Shown: positions 1-8,780, counted from the stretch's first letter. The stretch: 64,000 nucleotides of DNA from Leuconostoc miyukkimchii (GCF_019656055.1 NZ_BPKY01000007.1:122328-186327); one strand, 5' to 3'. Notes: generated from the sequence alone by a model not told the origin. Numbers and translations: made by a program.

Positions 1-25
1 AATAAAACTAAAAAGAGGATTATAA

Positions 26-1825
26 ATGAGTTACTCGCAAAAATGGGACTTAGAAAGTATCTACCCAGGTGGTATTGAATCACCACAATTAGCAGAAAAG
101 TATCAACTTGTTGCTACCCAAATTAAAAATTTTGATACACAAGTAGCGGTAAGTACTGGTTCAACAGAAGAAATTGCTGATTTATCTGATTTAGCACAAA
201 CAATTGGATCTGGTCTAGGAACCATCAATATTTTTGTCAACGGTCTATCATCTGTTGATTATGGTAACAGCATCTATACACCACATTTTGATAAGATTGG
301 TCATTTATTCGCTGACTTCTCATCGCCACTAAACAAGTTTCAAAAATTATTACTCTCCATAGATGAAACGAAATTTCACGAGTCACTTGAGTCACCAAGG
401 CTCAAACCGATTGCTTTTTATCTCACTGAATTGCGTACCAACGCTAATCTACTCCTTGACGATACCACTGAATCATTAATTAACAAGTTTGATCTCGATG
501 GCCAACAAGCTTGGTCTCAGCATTACGATACAATTTCAGCTTCACTATCAATGCAGTACACAGATGCAGACGATGGTAAAACACGCGAGATTTCTGCAGG
601 TCAAGCTTTAAATATGCTTGATGGCGAAACAAACAGTGACACGCGTGCAAATATTATGTCCAACTATGAAAAAATGTGGGCAAATGCTGAAAATCTCACT
701 TCTGACACACTTAATCATTTGGCAGGATTTCGCCTAACTAACCAAAAAGCACATGGGCGCCACTCACATTTAGAGCAACCACTAGAAATGAACCGCATGT
801 CACAAGCTACTCTAGACACTATGTGGCGTGTTGTTGATGAAAACAAACACATCTTTAAGCCGTACTTTGATCGCAAAAAACAGTTGCTTAATATAGAAAA
901 AATTGGTTGGCAAGATCAAGTTGCACCACTGAATAACGTTGGAGACTATCAACCAACAGAGGTATCATATGATGATACTGCTGCTTTTATTATTGAGCAA
1001 TTTGGTAAATTTTCTCCAAAAATGGCAGCCTTTGCTAAGATGGCTTTTGAAAAAAACTGGATTGAATCTGAGAATAGACCCGGCAAACAACCCGGCGGCT
1101 ATATGGAATCCGTACCTGACCTTCACGAATCACGTATTTTTTTAACTTACACTGGTTCCGTGAACGATGCAGCAACAATTGCCCATGAACTTGGACACGC
1201 TTTCCATTCATCGCAATTAACAGATTTGCCCCTATGGCGTGATGCTTATGCTATGAACGTAGCAGAAACTGCCTCAACGTTTGCTGAGTTAATTGTTAAT
1301 GATGCTAATGTTAAAAGCGCACAATCAGATGCGGAAAAGTTGGTCTTACTAGATGCTAAAATGACTAACCCAATTGCAATGTTCTTAAATATTCATGCAC
1401 GTTTCTTGTTTGAAGACGCCTTCTATACTGAACGAAAACAAGGTATTGTAACACCACAACGTTTAAATGAATTAATGGATGAGGCACAAAAAGTTGCATT
1501 CGATGGCATTCTTGATGTTCGTCACCCGCATTTTTGGTCATCTAAACTTCACTTTTTCATTGATTCTGTACCTTTTTATAATTTTCCATATACTTTTGGT
1601 TATCTATTTTCGGCTGGAATTTATGCTCAAGCACAACAAGATGGTGCCGGTTTTGAAGACAAGTATATTGCTTTACTTCGCGATACAGCAAATATGACAT
1701 CTGAAGAACTTGCAAAGAAGCATCTCAATGTTGATTTAACACAACCTACTTTTTGGCAAAATGGCGCAGATCTTATCAAAGCAGACATTGATGAATTCTT
1801 AAAGTTATCCGAACAATTCATATAA
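26..1825 (+). CDS. pepF: Oligoendopeptidase F (M3 family)
   Basis: Cytoplasmic zinc metallopeptidase that hydrolyses oligopeptides of intermediate length; in lactic acid bacteria it works on imported peptides. The 599-residue product has the usual PepF length and carries the zinc-binding HELGH motif at about residues 387-391, with the following FHSSQ typical of M3 peptidases. The start has a good Shine-Dalgarno (AAGAGGA, 13-19) seven bases upstream. It is transcribed alone on the plus strand; what lies upstream is outside the window. Function assigned from family knowledge plus the visible motif; very sure of the family. Confidence 0.95.
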   Translation: MSYSQKWDLESIYPGGIESPQLAEKYQLVATQIKNFDTQVAVSTGSTEEIADLSDLAQTIGSGLGTINIFVNGLSSVDYGNSIYTPHFDKIGHLFADFSSPLNKFQKLLLSIDETKFHESLESPRLKPIAFYLTELRTNANLLLDDTTESLINKFDLDGQQAWSQHYDTISASLSMQYTDADDGKTREISAGQALNMLDGETNSDTRANIMSNYEKMWANAENLTSDTLNHLAGFRLTNQKAHGRHSHLEQPLEMNRMSQATLDTMWRVVDENKHIFKPYFDRKKQLLNIEKIGWQDQVAPLNNVGDYQPTEVSYDDTAAFIIEQFGKFSPKMAAFAKMAFEKNWIESENRPGKQPGGYMESVPDLHESRIFLTYTGSVNDAATIAHELGHAFHSSQLTDLPLWRDAYAMNVAETASTFAELIVNDANVKSAQSDAEKLVLLDAKMTNPIAMFLNIHARFLFEDAFYTERKQGIVTPQRLNELMDEAQKVAFDGILDVRHPHFWSSKLHFFIDSVPFYNFPYTFGYLFSAGIYAQAQQDGAGFEDKYIALLRDTANMTSEELAKKHLNVDLTQPTFWQNGADLIKADIDEFLKLSEQFI

Positions 1826-1845
1826 AAAATAAATCTATAACGTAA

Positions 1846-2136
1846 AATAAAGTTGGAAACGTTGGAAAAACGATTGATATTGCAACAATTGCGGCTGGTG
1901 CTGGTTTTTCAGCGAAAAGCACTACTGCAGTTTTGAAATCTATTAAAGCACATCGTGCAAATATTAACAGGGCTTTATACGGCAAAATCAAAGTAATGCT
2001 AGGAACATCGGCGGTATCTTGGGTAGGCACGGCGTTAGACCTTGCTTCAACAATTTCAGGATACAGCATTGGTTCAGTACTAGCAGAAACACTTGATCGT
2101 CTGGATGGGGAAAATGATAATTTCGTCTTTGCATAA
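1846..2136 (+). pseudogene. 5'-truncated ORF, unrecognised
   Basis: The open frame begins right after an in-frame stop at 1843-1845 and runs about 95 codons to 2136, but contains no ATG or GTG near its beginning and no ribosome binding site. The first possible start, TTG at 1933, lies in the middle of what looks like continuous protein and has no Shine-Dalgarno. The peptide is rich in Ala, Gly, Ser and Thr in its first part (segment TIAAGAGFSA), has a moderately hydrophobic stretch (TSAVSWVGTALDLAS), and ends in an acidic tail. I do not recognise the family. The likely reading is a gene that lost its 5' end. The gene at 2151 follows after 14 bases and may once have been its operon partner. 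Confidence 0.45.
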
Positions 2137-2150
2137 AGAAGGTATTTTTA

Positions 2151-2411
2151 ATGAAAAATAAAAGTGTTTACATGAATACAAACGTCCCATATGTCTATGC
2201 AACAATTTTGTTAGCTGGACCTGTTGGTTGGATGATGTTAGACATGTTTGATTCTGCACCGTCTCAACATCAAGTCATTACGACGTTTATCAGTATTTTT
2301 GGTCTTTTCGCAGTTGGCTTCTTCTGGGGTCGGACATCGCGAACAAATGAAATTCTAAAATTATCGGAAGAAATTGATAAATTAGAGCAAAAGACTCATC
2401 GATTAGATTAG
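2151..2411 (+). CDS. Small membrane protein with two helices and coiled-coil tail
   Basis: Eighty-six residues with two predicted membrane segments (about 13-31 and 43-60) joined by a short loop, then a charged heptad-like tail (about 65-86) rich in Glu, Lys and Leu that could form a coiled coil. The start at 2151 has AGAAGG eight bases upstream. Small two-helix proteins of this kind occur as immunity or accessory proteins of bacteriocin loci, but nothing else here supports that, so no function is claimed. It follows the truncated ORF by 14 bases and is closed by a hairpin at 2424-2450. Confidence 0.6.
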   Translation: MKNKSVYMNTNVPYVYATILLAGPVGWMMLDMFDSAPSQHQVITTFISIFGLFAVGFFWGRTSRTNEILKLSEEIDKLEQKTHRLD

Positions 2412-2423
2412 TTATTAATGTTG

Positions 2424-2450
2424 AAAGGGCATTCTGTGGATGTCCTTTTA
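2424..2450 (+). terminator. Intrinsic terminator after the small membrane protein
   Basis: Stem AAAGGGCAT / ATGTCCTTT (one G.U pair) followed by a T-rich tract, 13 bases after the stop at 2411. Confidence 0.6.
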
Positions 2451-2506
2451 TGTTGGAAATACTATATATTTATCAAAATAATTAGACCGCTGCTTTTGTG
2501 TTAATA

Positions 2507-2841
2507 AGTGGCGCTATTACTCATAGTGATCAAGTGTTCAGATGTTCATTAACACGTTGAAGGATTTTGGCATGACGCAAATCATGAGCCGTAACCCGAC
2601 ACCAGTCGACAATGCACCGATTAAGAGCTTTTTCCATGTTTTAAAAGCCAATATCGTGCATCTTAAACAGTACGAATCGTTTCACGATTTCAAAGTGGTC
2701 GTGATGCCTTTATTAATTATTACAACAATCAACGCATCAAGCAAAAACTCAATGGTCTGTCGCCGGTTCGATATCGGCAACTCACCACTGAGTCTGTTAG
2801 TTAATTAATTCTATTTTGTCCAACTATTGGGGTGCACTTCA
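2507..2841 (+). mobile_element. Decayed 3' end of an IS3/IS150-type insertion sequence
   Basis: Pieces of an IS3-family OrfB transposase appear in order but in different frames. GAITHSDQ (2513-2533) is the second-Asp region. Then comes a frame shift and MSRNPTPVDNAPIKSFF (from 2584), corresponding to the family's MSRKGNxxDNAxxESFF. Another shift brings YYNNQRIKQKLNGLSPVRY ending near 2807. The sequence TGTCCAACTATTGGGGTGCA (2817-2836) looks like the terminal inverted repeat. The catalytic Glu aligns with Ile-Lys (APIKSFF), so even the unshifted part is damaged. The left half of the element is not visible. The 88-residue frame 2542-2808 is only part of this pseudogene. Confidence 0.85.
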
Positions 2842-2865
2842 AAATAGTGTATACGATACGTTTTT

Positions 2866-3702
2866 TTATTTTAACTTTTGTTCTAAATGACTCATCCAAT
2901 AACCCAACCAAATACCGATTACCAATAAAACAATACTGGCTACCACACTGATAGCTGTGAAGCCAGAATAATCTGCCACCGGTGGTACCACAATCAATAA
3001 CGTTGATACAACAACAATACCTAAGATAAAATGATAAACTTTGGCATGATAATGTTGCAGTAGGTAATTCATAATTTTTGAAAATAGAATCAATGTTATC
3101 AATCCACCAATAGCCATTGGTAGAAAAACACCAATATCGGCATTTTTAAAACCTTTAATCATGGGATCAAATAAACCAAGATAAAGCAAAAGATTAGATG
3201 GACTCAAACCTGGTACGATCACACCCAATGCAATTAGACCTCCCGCTAAAATCCACGAGAAGAAATTTACTGGCATGTCACCAAATATTGCTGTCATATT
3301 ATACAAAAATAGGCCACCAAGAACCATCGTTGCCAAAAAAACATACCAATCAGATCGTTTGCGACCATATTTAGCGCTTTCTCTAAACAATGACGGTAGC
3401 GTACCGATAATCGCACCAGCAAATCCCCACAAGACAATAGCTTTATAAGTTGTTAGGAGATACTCAAGTGGATTACTCAACAGAATAATACCCGCAATAC
3501 CACCCAATCCAACTGGTACAAAGTACCAAAAGTCTTGTTTAAAGTTTTGTCGAATGTGTGCCATAAAGTTTAACATTCTCTCGTAAAGACCAAGAATGGC
3601 TGCTAAAACGCCACCTGAAACACCTGGTAGTATAAAACCTAACGCAATAAAAATACCTTTTATAAAACGCGTCAGCCAATTTTTGATATTATCTTTTTCC
3701 AT
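2866..3702 (-). CDS. DUF368 family membrane protein (candidate undecaprenyl-phosphate translocase)
   Basis: About 278 residues, a DUF368 protein: N-terminal motif LPGVSGGVLAAILG and a second half repeat VPGLSPSNLLLYLG, with eight or more hydrophobic segments. DUF368 members (PopT) have been described as recycling transporters for undecaprenyl phosphate, the lipid carrier of wall synthesis. The second ATG (3702) is preferred because AGGA sits four bases upstream of it, while the first ATG is only one base from it. It starts six bases after the stop of the VTT-domain gene (3709-4329), so the two are almost certainly co-transcribed. The family is clear; the substrate is inference. Confidence 0.85.
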   Translation of the reverse strand: MEKDNIKNWLTRFIKGIFIALGFILPGVSGGVLAAILGLYERMLNFMAHIRQNFKQDFWYFVPVGLGGIAGIILLSNPLEYLLTTYKAIVLWGFAGAIIGTLPSLFRESAKYGRKRSDWYVFLATMVLGGLFLYNMTAIFGDMPVNFFSWILAGGLIALGVIVPGLSPSNLLLYLGLFDPMIKGFKNADIGVFLPMAIGGLITLILFSKIMNYLLQHYHAKVYHFILGIVVVSTLLIVVPPVADYSGFTAISVVASIVLLVIGIWLGYWMSHLEQKLK

Positions 3703-3708
3703 CATTTC

Positions 3709-4329
3709 CTATATTCTAACTAATTTAGTAAACCAATCGAAACCATATAATAAAGCAAAACTATAACAAGCTATGCCTATTGGTTTGCTCAATACTAATA
3801 TCCACGTAAATTTCTTAAACGACATCTTCGTCAAACTTGTCAATAAAACTAATGTATCATCCGGTGCCATTGGCATAACCATCAAAATGATAAATATTTT
3901 GGTCCAACCATCACTATTAAGTTTATCAATATATTTGTGATGTGTCTTGCGCGAAACAAATATATCAACAAGTGGTGTACCAAAGAGACGTCCAATTTGA
4001 AATAAAACTAAAGATCCAATAATAATACCAATATAATTATAAACAAATCCTAGCCAAGGACCAAACAACATTGGACCAACAGCCAGTGTAATGCCACCTG
4101 GAATAATTGGAATGATGACTTGAACCATTTGTACACCAATGAAAGCCAAAGGCCCCCATACGCCGAGACTATGAATAGTTTGACGTAATAATGTTTGATT
4201 TGTTAACAAACCGATACGCCAAAGGTATAAACCAACACCAATTGTAGCAATCAAACCAACAATACTAACCAATTTTATCAACCTTCGTGACATTTGGCGT
4301 TTTCTAATACTTAATGTAATTTTTTGCAT
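3709..4329 (-). CDS. TVP38/TMEM64 (VTT-domain, DedA-like) membrane protein
   Basis: A 206-residue membrane protein with the VTT pattern: first hydrophobic helix at about 17-36, re-entrant type segments with PIIPGGITLAVGPMLFG (about 73-87), and a central GPWLGFVYNYIGIIIGSLVLFQIGR-type region followed by PMAPDDTL. Distant relatives (DedA/UptA) move undecaprenyl phosphate or act as scramblases. An alternative start is Met13. No strong Shine-Dalgarno precedes either Met. It is first of a two-gene unit with the DUF368 gene. The joint occurrence of two families linked to polyprenyl-phosphate transport is a reason to look at them together. Confidence 0.85.
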   Translation of the reverse strand: MQKITLSIRKRQMSRRLIKLVSIVGLIATIGVGLYLWRIGLLTNQTLLRQTIHSLGVWGPLAFIGVQMVQVIIPIIPGGITLAVGPMLFGPWLGFVYNYIGIIIGSLVLFQIGRLFGTPLVDIFVSRKTHHKYIDKLNSDGWTKIFIILMVMPMAPDDTLVLLTSLTKMSFKKFTWILVLSKPIGIACYSFALLYGFDWFTKLVRI

Positions 4330-4390
4330 ACTGAATAATCCACACTTATTATTTCATTAACAGCACACATTTTTTTGGAAATTCTGTGTA

Positions 4391-5275
4391 CTATTCAATT
4401 TCAATATCCCCATTCTCATTTTGAATAACAAATGCAACCTGCCCTGATTGTTGACCCGGAACCGTTGGTGATATTTCAGTTTCGCCATTTTCAGTATGTG
4501 CTGAAAATGTTGGTAACTGTGTTGTTTCTATTGAGATATCACCATTTTCATTTCGTAGATAACCGCCCGTTTCTATTTTACTATGTTCGAGCTCAGCATC
4601 ACCATTTTGTAAGTCAGCTTTTAAAGTTTTAATTGTGCTTCCTGCAAGTGTCAAGTCGTCATTCTCTAAACCAACCTGCAAGTTATCAGCTGTCAAATTA
4701 TGAAGATTAGCTTCCCCATTTTGTACATCAAGGGTAATATTTTTTGAAATCACACGCGTTAAATTAACATCTTCATTGTCAGACTTAACGGTAATATTTT
4801 CAGTATTTAAATCAGACAGTGTTACCTCACTATCACTTTGTGTGACATCAATTGTATCAATTTTTGACGTTTCCGGCACGGTTATAATTATTCGTGGCAT
4901 CCTGATATCTGAGTCATCTAAGTCAAAAGATAAAATACGACGTACACCTGTTGTTGCCTTAACATTTAATTCACCATTTAAATAGGCAACTTGTGCTTTA
5001 TCCTTACTATCAACATGAGTTTCTGTCACTGAAAATTGATTCCCTCGTTGAATATAAACGTTTTTACTATTTGATTCGATTTTAATTTTTTTGATAACTG
5101 ATGTATCTTTTGGTAACTGATTAGACAAATTTGTTTCTTTCATATCAGTTGTTTTTTGATATGAAATACCATTATCCCAGACCACTGTTCCGGGTTTTTC
5201 AATTATTGCAGCAGTTGTAGCCATCACAACACCAACTGCTAATAATGATGCACCAACAATGACTTTACGCTTCAT
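4391..5275 (-). CDS. DUF4097 family membrane-anchored beta-repeat protein
   Basis: A 294-residue protein with a single N-terminal signal anchor (about 5-24) and an extracytoplasmic part made of short repeated beta-strand units (ENGDISIETT, ENGETEIS, ENGDIEIE near the C-terminus), as in DUF4097 adhesin-like domains. Its start overlaps the DUF1700 stop by 11 bases, so translation is coupled. PadR-DUF1700-DUF4097 is a known arrangement for envelope or antimicrobial-peptide stress sensing in Firmicutes, with DUF4097 as the surface part. The exact ligand is unknown. Confidence 0.85.
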   Translation of the reverse strand: MKRKVIVGASLLAVGVVMATTAAIIEKPGTVVWDNGISYQKTTDMKETNLSNQLPKDTSVIKKIKIESNSKNVYIQRGNQFSVTETHVDSKDKAQVAYLNGELNVKATTGVRRILSFDLDDSDIRMPRIIITVPETSKIDTIDVTQSDSEVTLSDLNTENITVKSDNEDVNLTRVISKNITLDVQNGEANLHNLTADNLQVGLENDDLTLAGSTIKTLKADLQNGDAELEHSKIETGGYLRNENGDISIETTQLPTFSAHTENGETEISPTVPGQQSGQVAFVIQNENGDIEIE

Positions 5276-5855
5276 AATTCTCTCCTTTTTTTATAAACTG
5301 TCGACCAATCCACTTAATTAAACTGGCAAACCCATTAAATACTACGCGCATACCGGCAATAAATAAGGGACCAACAAGTATTAACAATCCGATTGCAGCT
5401 AGACCGATACCTATTGAAAAAATACCGCCCGTAACCGAACTAAATATAATAGCAACACCGCTCACAATGCTAACGATGGCAATAATTAATATTGTAAACA
5501 AGACAGCTAGTATAGTCACAATAACTGATCCAACAACTGCAACTATCGCGATTAATATGGCTATTATCAAAATAGCTACTGGTAAAATAACTGGTGAGGC
5601 TAATATAGCCAATATGACCATCCAAATCATTTTTATTTGATTTTTGGGTTTCAATTCAGTCGTGTTTTCAGTATTCATATAGTAATCAGCTACTAGACGT
5701 CGTGCAAAATGTTTTGGTGTTCCAAATTTTTGTTTTGCTTGCTCGTCCGTCAAATGAGCATCTGTAAAATATTCATCATAATACGCCAATATCTCGTCAC
5801 GCTCTTCACGTGGCATTGCATATAATTGTGTTTCTACATCGTTTAAATAACTCAT
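5265..5855 (-). CDS. DUF1700 (HAAS-domain) membrane protein
   Basis: 196 residues from Met at 5855, which has AGGAG seven bases upstream. The longer frame to 5903 would overlap the PadR gene for no reason. The N-terminus (MSYLNDVETQLYAM, then DEILAYYDEYF and FGTPKHFARRLVADYY) is the cytoplasmic HAAS/DUF1700 helical module. The second half is a string of very hydrophobic Ile/Val/Ala segments forming several membrane helices. The ATG overlaps the PadR stop (ATGA), and the 3' end overlaps the DUF4097 gene. The likely role is the transmembrane partner in the PadR-controlled envelope response. Confidence 0.9.
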   Translation of the reverse strand: MSYLNDVETQLYAMPREERDEILAYYDEYFTDAHLTDEQAKQKFGTPKHFARRLVADYYMNTENTTELKPKNQIKMIWMVILAILASPVILPVAILIIAILIAIVAVVGSVIVTILAVLFTILIIAIVSIVSGVAIIFSSVTGGIFSIGIGLAAIGLLILVGPLFIAGMRVVFNGFASLIKWIGRQFIKKGENYEA

Positions 5856-6163
5856 TTGTGTTCTCCTAAAATTGCATTGATACCAGATGAAAAATCTTGC
5901 CAATCACGCTTTATATTTGTTAAATGTTGTCGGCCATCATCAGTTAATTGATAATATTTTCGCATACGACCCTCAAATGGTTCACTATATGTCTCCACTT
6001 CCCCACCTTTTTCAAGTCGACGTAATACCGGATACATAGTTGATTCTGAAATTTTTACATGTTGCTTTACCTTTTTTGTCAGTGCATATCCATATAGATC
6101 TTGTACGTCTAATATTGCTAAAACTGTGCCATCAAGTAATACGGTTGGTGCTTGTATACTCAT
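5852..6163 (-). CDS. PadR family transcriptional regulator
   Basis: 103 residues, a minimal PadR protein: winged helix with LYGYALTKKVKQH and ESTMYPVLRRLEKGGEV, then GRMRKYYQLTDDGRQHL, and a short C-terminal dimerisation helix. Start chosen at 6163, where AAGGAA lies six bases upstream; the longer frame to 6262 runs into thiE. First gene of the PadR-DUF1700-DUF4097 operon and probably its autorepressor. A dyad-like TATACTATA...TATAATA stretch at about 6200-6222, over the presumed -10, could be the operator. Confidence 0.9.
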   Translation of the reverse strand: MSIQAPTVLLDGTVLAILDVQDLYGYALTKKVKQHVKISESTMYPVLRRLEKGGEVETYSEPFEGRMRKYYQLTDDGRQHLTNIKRDWQDFSSGINAILGEHK

Positions 6164-6232
6164 ATCAATTCCTTTTTCTATTATCATATTGTTTATACCT
6201 ATACTATACAGGATATAATATTGTTTTTCAAC

Positions 6233-6258
6233 TAAAAAAACAGCAATTAAAATTGCTG
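6233..6258 (-). terminator. Terminator of the thiMDE operon
   Basis: On the minus strand CAGCAATT / AATTGCTG with a two-base loop and a run of seven Ts, overlapping the last codons of thiE. Confidence 0.75.
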
Positions 6259-6882
6259 CCAATACTGTAATATATTACTAATATCATTATTTTGACTAAT
6301 CATACTGATGACTGCCACACCAGCAACCTTTGTCGCTACAACAGCCGCCAGGTTATCACGCTCAATACCTCCAATAGCCACCACTGGCCACCTACTTTTT
6401 TGAACTAATTCTTTGAGGCCAATCAGTCCTATAGCAGGATTTGCATCAAATTTGCTTGTTGTCTCAAACACTGGACCAACACCAATATGATCAATCCCTT
6501 CAAACTCCGCAATATGATTATATTCTTCTAGCGTAGAAACTGATACACCAACAAACAATCCTTTACTGGCGGCAATATTTGCTTCAACGCTGCCATCCCC
6601 TTGCCCAAAATGTACACCGTCAGCTGCAACAAGATGCGCTAACGCAATATCATCATCTATTACAAGGGGTACTTGATATGCTGCGGTCATCTTCCTGACA
6701 CGATACGCGACGTTTATTTTGTCCTGCCCAGTTAAAGATCCTACACCCTTCTCACGATATTGAAATAAGGTAATACCATGACGTAAAGCTTGTTCTAAAA
6801 TAGAATAAAAACTCTTTTCATCAGAAACATCTTGTGTTCCTAATATAAAGTATCGCGTTAACATTTTTTTATCAAATTTCAT
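6247..6882 (-). CDS. thiE: Thiamine-phosphate synthase
   Basis: Couples HMP pyrophosphate with hydroxyethylthiazole phosphate to make thiamine phosphate. The 211-residue TIM-barrel has the family marks: YREKG near residue 43, GVHFGQGDGSV (about 90-100), HIGVGPVFETTSK (about 131-143) and VAIGGI (about 167). It overlaps thiD by 11 bases and is last of thiM-thiD-thiE, under the TPP riboswitch at 8646-8715. With no de novo thiC or thiG gene here, the set looks like a salvage pathway. Confidence 0.97.
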   Translation of the reverse strand: MKFDKKMLTRYFILGTQDVSDEKSFYSILEQALRHGITLFQYREKGVGSLTGQDKINVAYRVRKMTAAYQVPLVIDDDIALAHLVAADGVHFGQGDGSVEANIAASKGLFVGVSVSTLEEYNHIAEFEGIDHIGVGPVFETTSKFDANPAIGLIGLKELVQKSRWPVVAIGGIERDNLAAVVATKVAGVAVISMISQNNDISNILQYWQQF

Positions 6883-7705
6883 CTAAAACCTCTGGCTGAT
6901 TTAATGCCGATACAATCGCTAAGTGATTCAGTGGTCCATGACCATGCCCCACCTGAATACCATTTCGAATAGTCGCATCAACATAGGCTTTTGATTTTAT
7001 AATTGCTGTTTTCATATCTAATCCCAATGATAATTGTGCTGTAATCGCAGCTGAAATCGTATCACCTGTACCATGTGTTCTTTCAGTTTTAACACGACTA
7101 TTTTTCAACCAAAAATGATGACCATCAGCTAATAACACATAGTCATAAACATCATTGCCTTCTCCATGTCCGCCTTTTAATAAGATATTTTTTGCACCAA
7201 GTACTTGTAGTTTTTGGGCAGCTTGATCGATATCTTCTGGTGTATGAATCACCATATCAGCTAACACTTCGGCCTCTGGTATATTTGGTGTTACCAGTTC
7301 TGATAGTGGTAGAAGTTGTCTTTTTAAGGCTGAAATTGCATCATCATTTAATAACTTTGCACCACCCTTTGCTATCATCACTGGATCTAGCACATATTTA
7401 CCAAAGTTATAGGATTTTAACGCGTCTGCAACAACACCGACCGTCTCAGGATCGCCTAACATCCCGGTCTTAACAGCACGAATATCTAAATCAGCAACAA
7501 TAGATTGTAACTGTTTTAAAATAATATCAGGTGTCAGCATCGCAACATCCTGTACACCGCGCGTGTTTTGTGCCGTGACTGATACAACAACATTAGCACC
7601 ATACACACCCTGAGACATAAATGTCTTCAAATCAGCTGATATGCCTGCACCGCCACTTGAATCTGTGCCGGCAATCGTCAAAACTTGTGGTGTCTCATTA
7701 CTCAT
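6872..7705 (-). CDS. thiD: Hydroxymethylpyrimidine (phosphate) kinase
   Basis: Phosphorylates HMP and HMP phosphate for thiamine synthesis. 277 residues of the ribokinase fold with the N-terminal TIAGTDSSGGAGISADLK signature, and the C-terminal anion-hole motif ERTHGTGDTISAAI at about residue 210. Overlaps thiM by eight bases and thiE by eleven, so the three are one operon. Confidence 0.97.
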   Translation of the reverse strand: MSNETPQVLTIAGTDSSGGAGISADLKTFMSQGVYGANVVVSVTAQNTRGVQDVAMLTPDIILKQLQSIVADLDIRAVKTGMLGDPETVGVVADALKSYNFGKYVLDPVMIAKGGAKLLNDDAISALKRQLLPLSELVTPNIPEAEVLADMVIHTPEDIDQAAQKLQVLGAKNILLKGGHGEGNDVYDYVLLADGHHFWLKNSRVKTERTHGTGDTISAAITAQLSLGLDMKTAIIKSKAYVDATIRNGIQVGHGHGPLNHLAIVSALNQPEVLDEI

Positions 7706-8474
7706 GATTCACCTCACGCTTGATGAAGTCTTCAAGTTCTGCTTGTTGTAATAAATATAATTCATCTAGTAGTTGATTAACAAAAAAACCTGGTGTTGTC
7801 ACTTTTTCACTGGCTTTTTTACCGGCCAATTTCATTGTTGCCATTGCACGCACTGTATTATCAATTGAAATAACGTCACTATTGTAAGTCCCAATCAATG
7901 CTGATAAACCATCACCAGTTCCAACATTTGTTGCCAGTAAAGGCACATCAACTGGTATCACCTTTGTTGTGTCACCATCACTAACGACGTCTATTTTCCC
8001 ACTCAAAGCAATTATTGATCCAGTTTTTTTAGCAGCCAACGCTGCTATTTTTTTAACATCCCCATTGCCTGTCGCATCAATACCTTGACTCAAAAATTCG
8101 ATGCCTGCAAACCAGGCAATTTCAGCAGCATTACCGCGAATAATATTCACTTGTGCATCAGCCATCAAAGCCGTTACTGGTATACTTCTTGATGGTATAC
8201 CCACAGCAACAGGATCTAAAACAACAACCTTACCTGCATGATTCGCTAATTGTGCAAGTTTAATGGTTTCAAGTAACTCTGCACGACGCCAAGTACCACT
8301 ATTAATCACTACAGCATCACTTGCAGCAACCAAGTCTGGAAATTCTTCAATTTCACGTGCCATGAGTGGCGAACCACCAACGACATTGACCACGTTAGCC
8401 ACAAACTGTGGTGTAACATAGTTGGCATAATTAAATACAAGTGGCTTTTTGTTTTTTATTTCCAATAGATTCAT
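7698..8474 (-). CDS. thiM: Hydroxyethylthiazole kinase
   Basis: Phosphorylates the salvaged thiazole moiety of thiamine. 258 residues from the ATG at 8474, which has AGGAG eight bases upstream; this gives the normal family length. The longer frame to 8702 runs backwards through the terminator and into the riboswitch and is an artefact. Motifs: NYVTPQFVANVVNVVGGSP near the N-terminus, VVLDPVAVG (about 110) and NVGTGDGLSALIG (about 190), the last being the ATP/anion-hole signature. First gene of thiMDE. Confidence 0.97.
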   Translation of the reverse strand: MNLLEIKNKKPLVFNYANYVTPQFVANVVNVVGGSPLMAREIEEFPDLVAASDAVVINSGTWRRAELLETIKLAQLANHAGKVVVLDPVAVGIPSRSIPVTALMADAQVNIIRGNAAEIAWFAGIEFLSQGIDATGNGDVKKIAALAAKKTGSIIALSGKIDVVSDGDTTKVIPVDVPLLATNVGTGDGLSALIGTYNSDVISIDNTVRAMATMKLAGKKASEKVTTPGFFVNQLLDELYLLQQAELEDFIKREVNHE

Positions 8475-8563
8475 AAATTCATTCTCCTCGTGTAAATACC
8501 GGTATTTACTATATTTGTTAAAATATATCCAAGGTACACCAATAGTTTTTGAGTGCCTGACGA

Positions 8564-8613
8564 GACAAAAAACCGTCGACTGGTTTTCACGTAGGAAAAA
8601 ACAGTCAACGGTT
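8564..8613 (-). terminator. Attenuator terminator of the TPP riboswitch
   Basis: On the minus strand a 12-base stem (8602-8613 with 8571-8582, one wobble) closed by an 18-base loop and followed by TTTTTT. It lies between the aptamer and thiM, so it is the expression platform: TPP binding should favour this terminator. Confidence 0.85.
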
Positions 8614-8645
8614 ATCAAAAAGTGCTTAAATTTAATTTTCGTGAA

Positions 8646-8715
8646 CGTATCTCCCTTCGCATGCATTATCATGATCAGGTTCGATGGGTATTTCTCAGCC
8701 AAAAGGCACCCCAGA
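8646..8715 (-). promoter_or_regulatory. TPP riboswitch (THI box) aptamer
   Basis: On the minus strand the conserved THI-box blocks appear in order: GGGGTGCC, GGCTGAGA, ACCC, GAACCTGATC, then TAATGC and the closing GAAGGGAGA. It precedes thiMDE and its terminator, consistent with transcriptional control of thiamine salvage by TPP. Confidence 0.95.
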
Positions 8716-8739
8716 TATATTTATTTAGTTTATGAACTC

Positions 8740-8768
8740 ATTGTAACTTAGAAAAAATGCTTATGCAA
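8740..8768 (-). promoter_or_regulatory. Promoter of thiMDE
   Basis: Minus strand: -35 TTGCAT, 17-base spacer, -10 TACAAT. Transcription would start about 18 bases before the riboswitch aptamer. Confidence 0.7.
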
Positions 8769-8780
8769 GACAATAATTGC

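Noticed and set aside
1479..1697. Overlapping hydrophobic frames inside pepF and other genes
   Set aside because: Shadow frames within strongly coding sequence, without ribosome binding sites.
1933..2136. Bacteriocin structural gene
   Set aside because: Hydrophobic and next to a two-helix protein, but no double-glycine leader, no start signal, and no match to a class I remember.
2542..2808. 88-aa plus-strand ORF as a gene
   Set aside because: It is a frame-shifted piece of an IS3-type transposase end; neighbouring frames hold the rest.
8475..8702. N-terminal extension of thiM
   Set aside because: Covers the riboswitch attenuator and part of the aptamer; Shine-Dalgarno and family length favour 8474.
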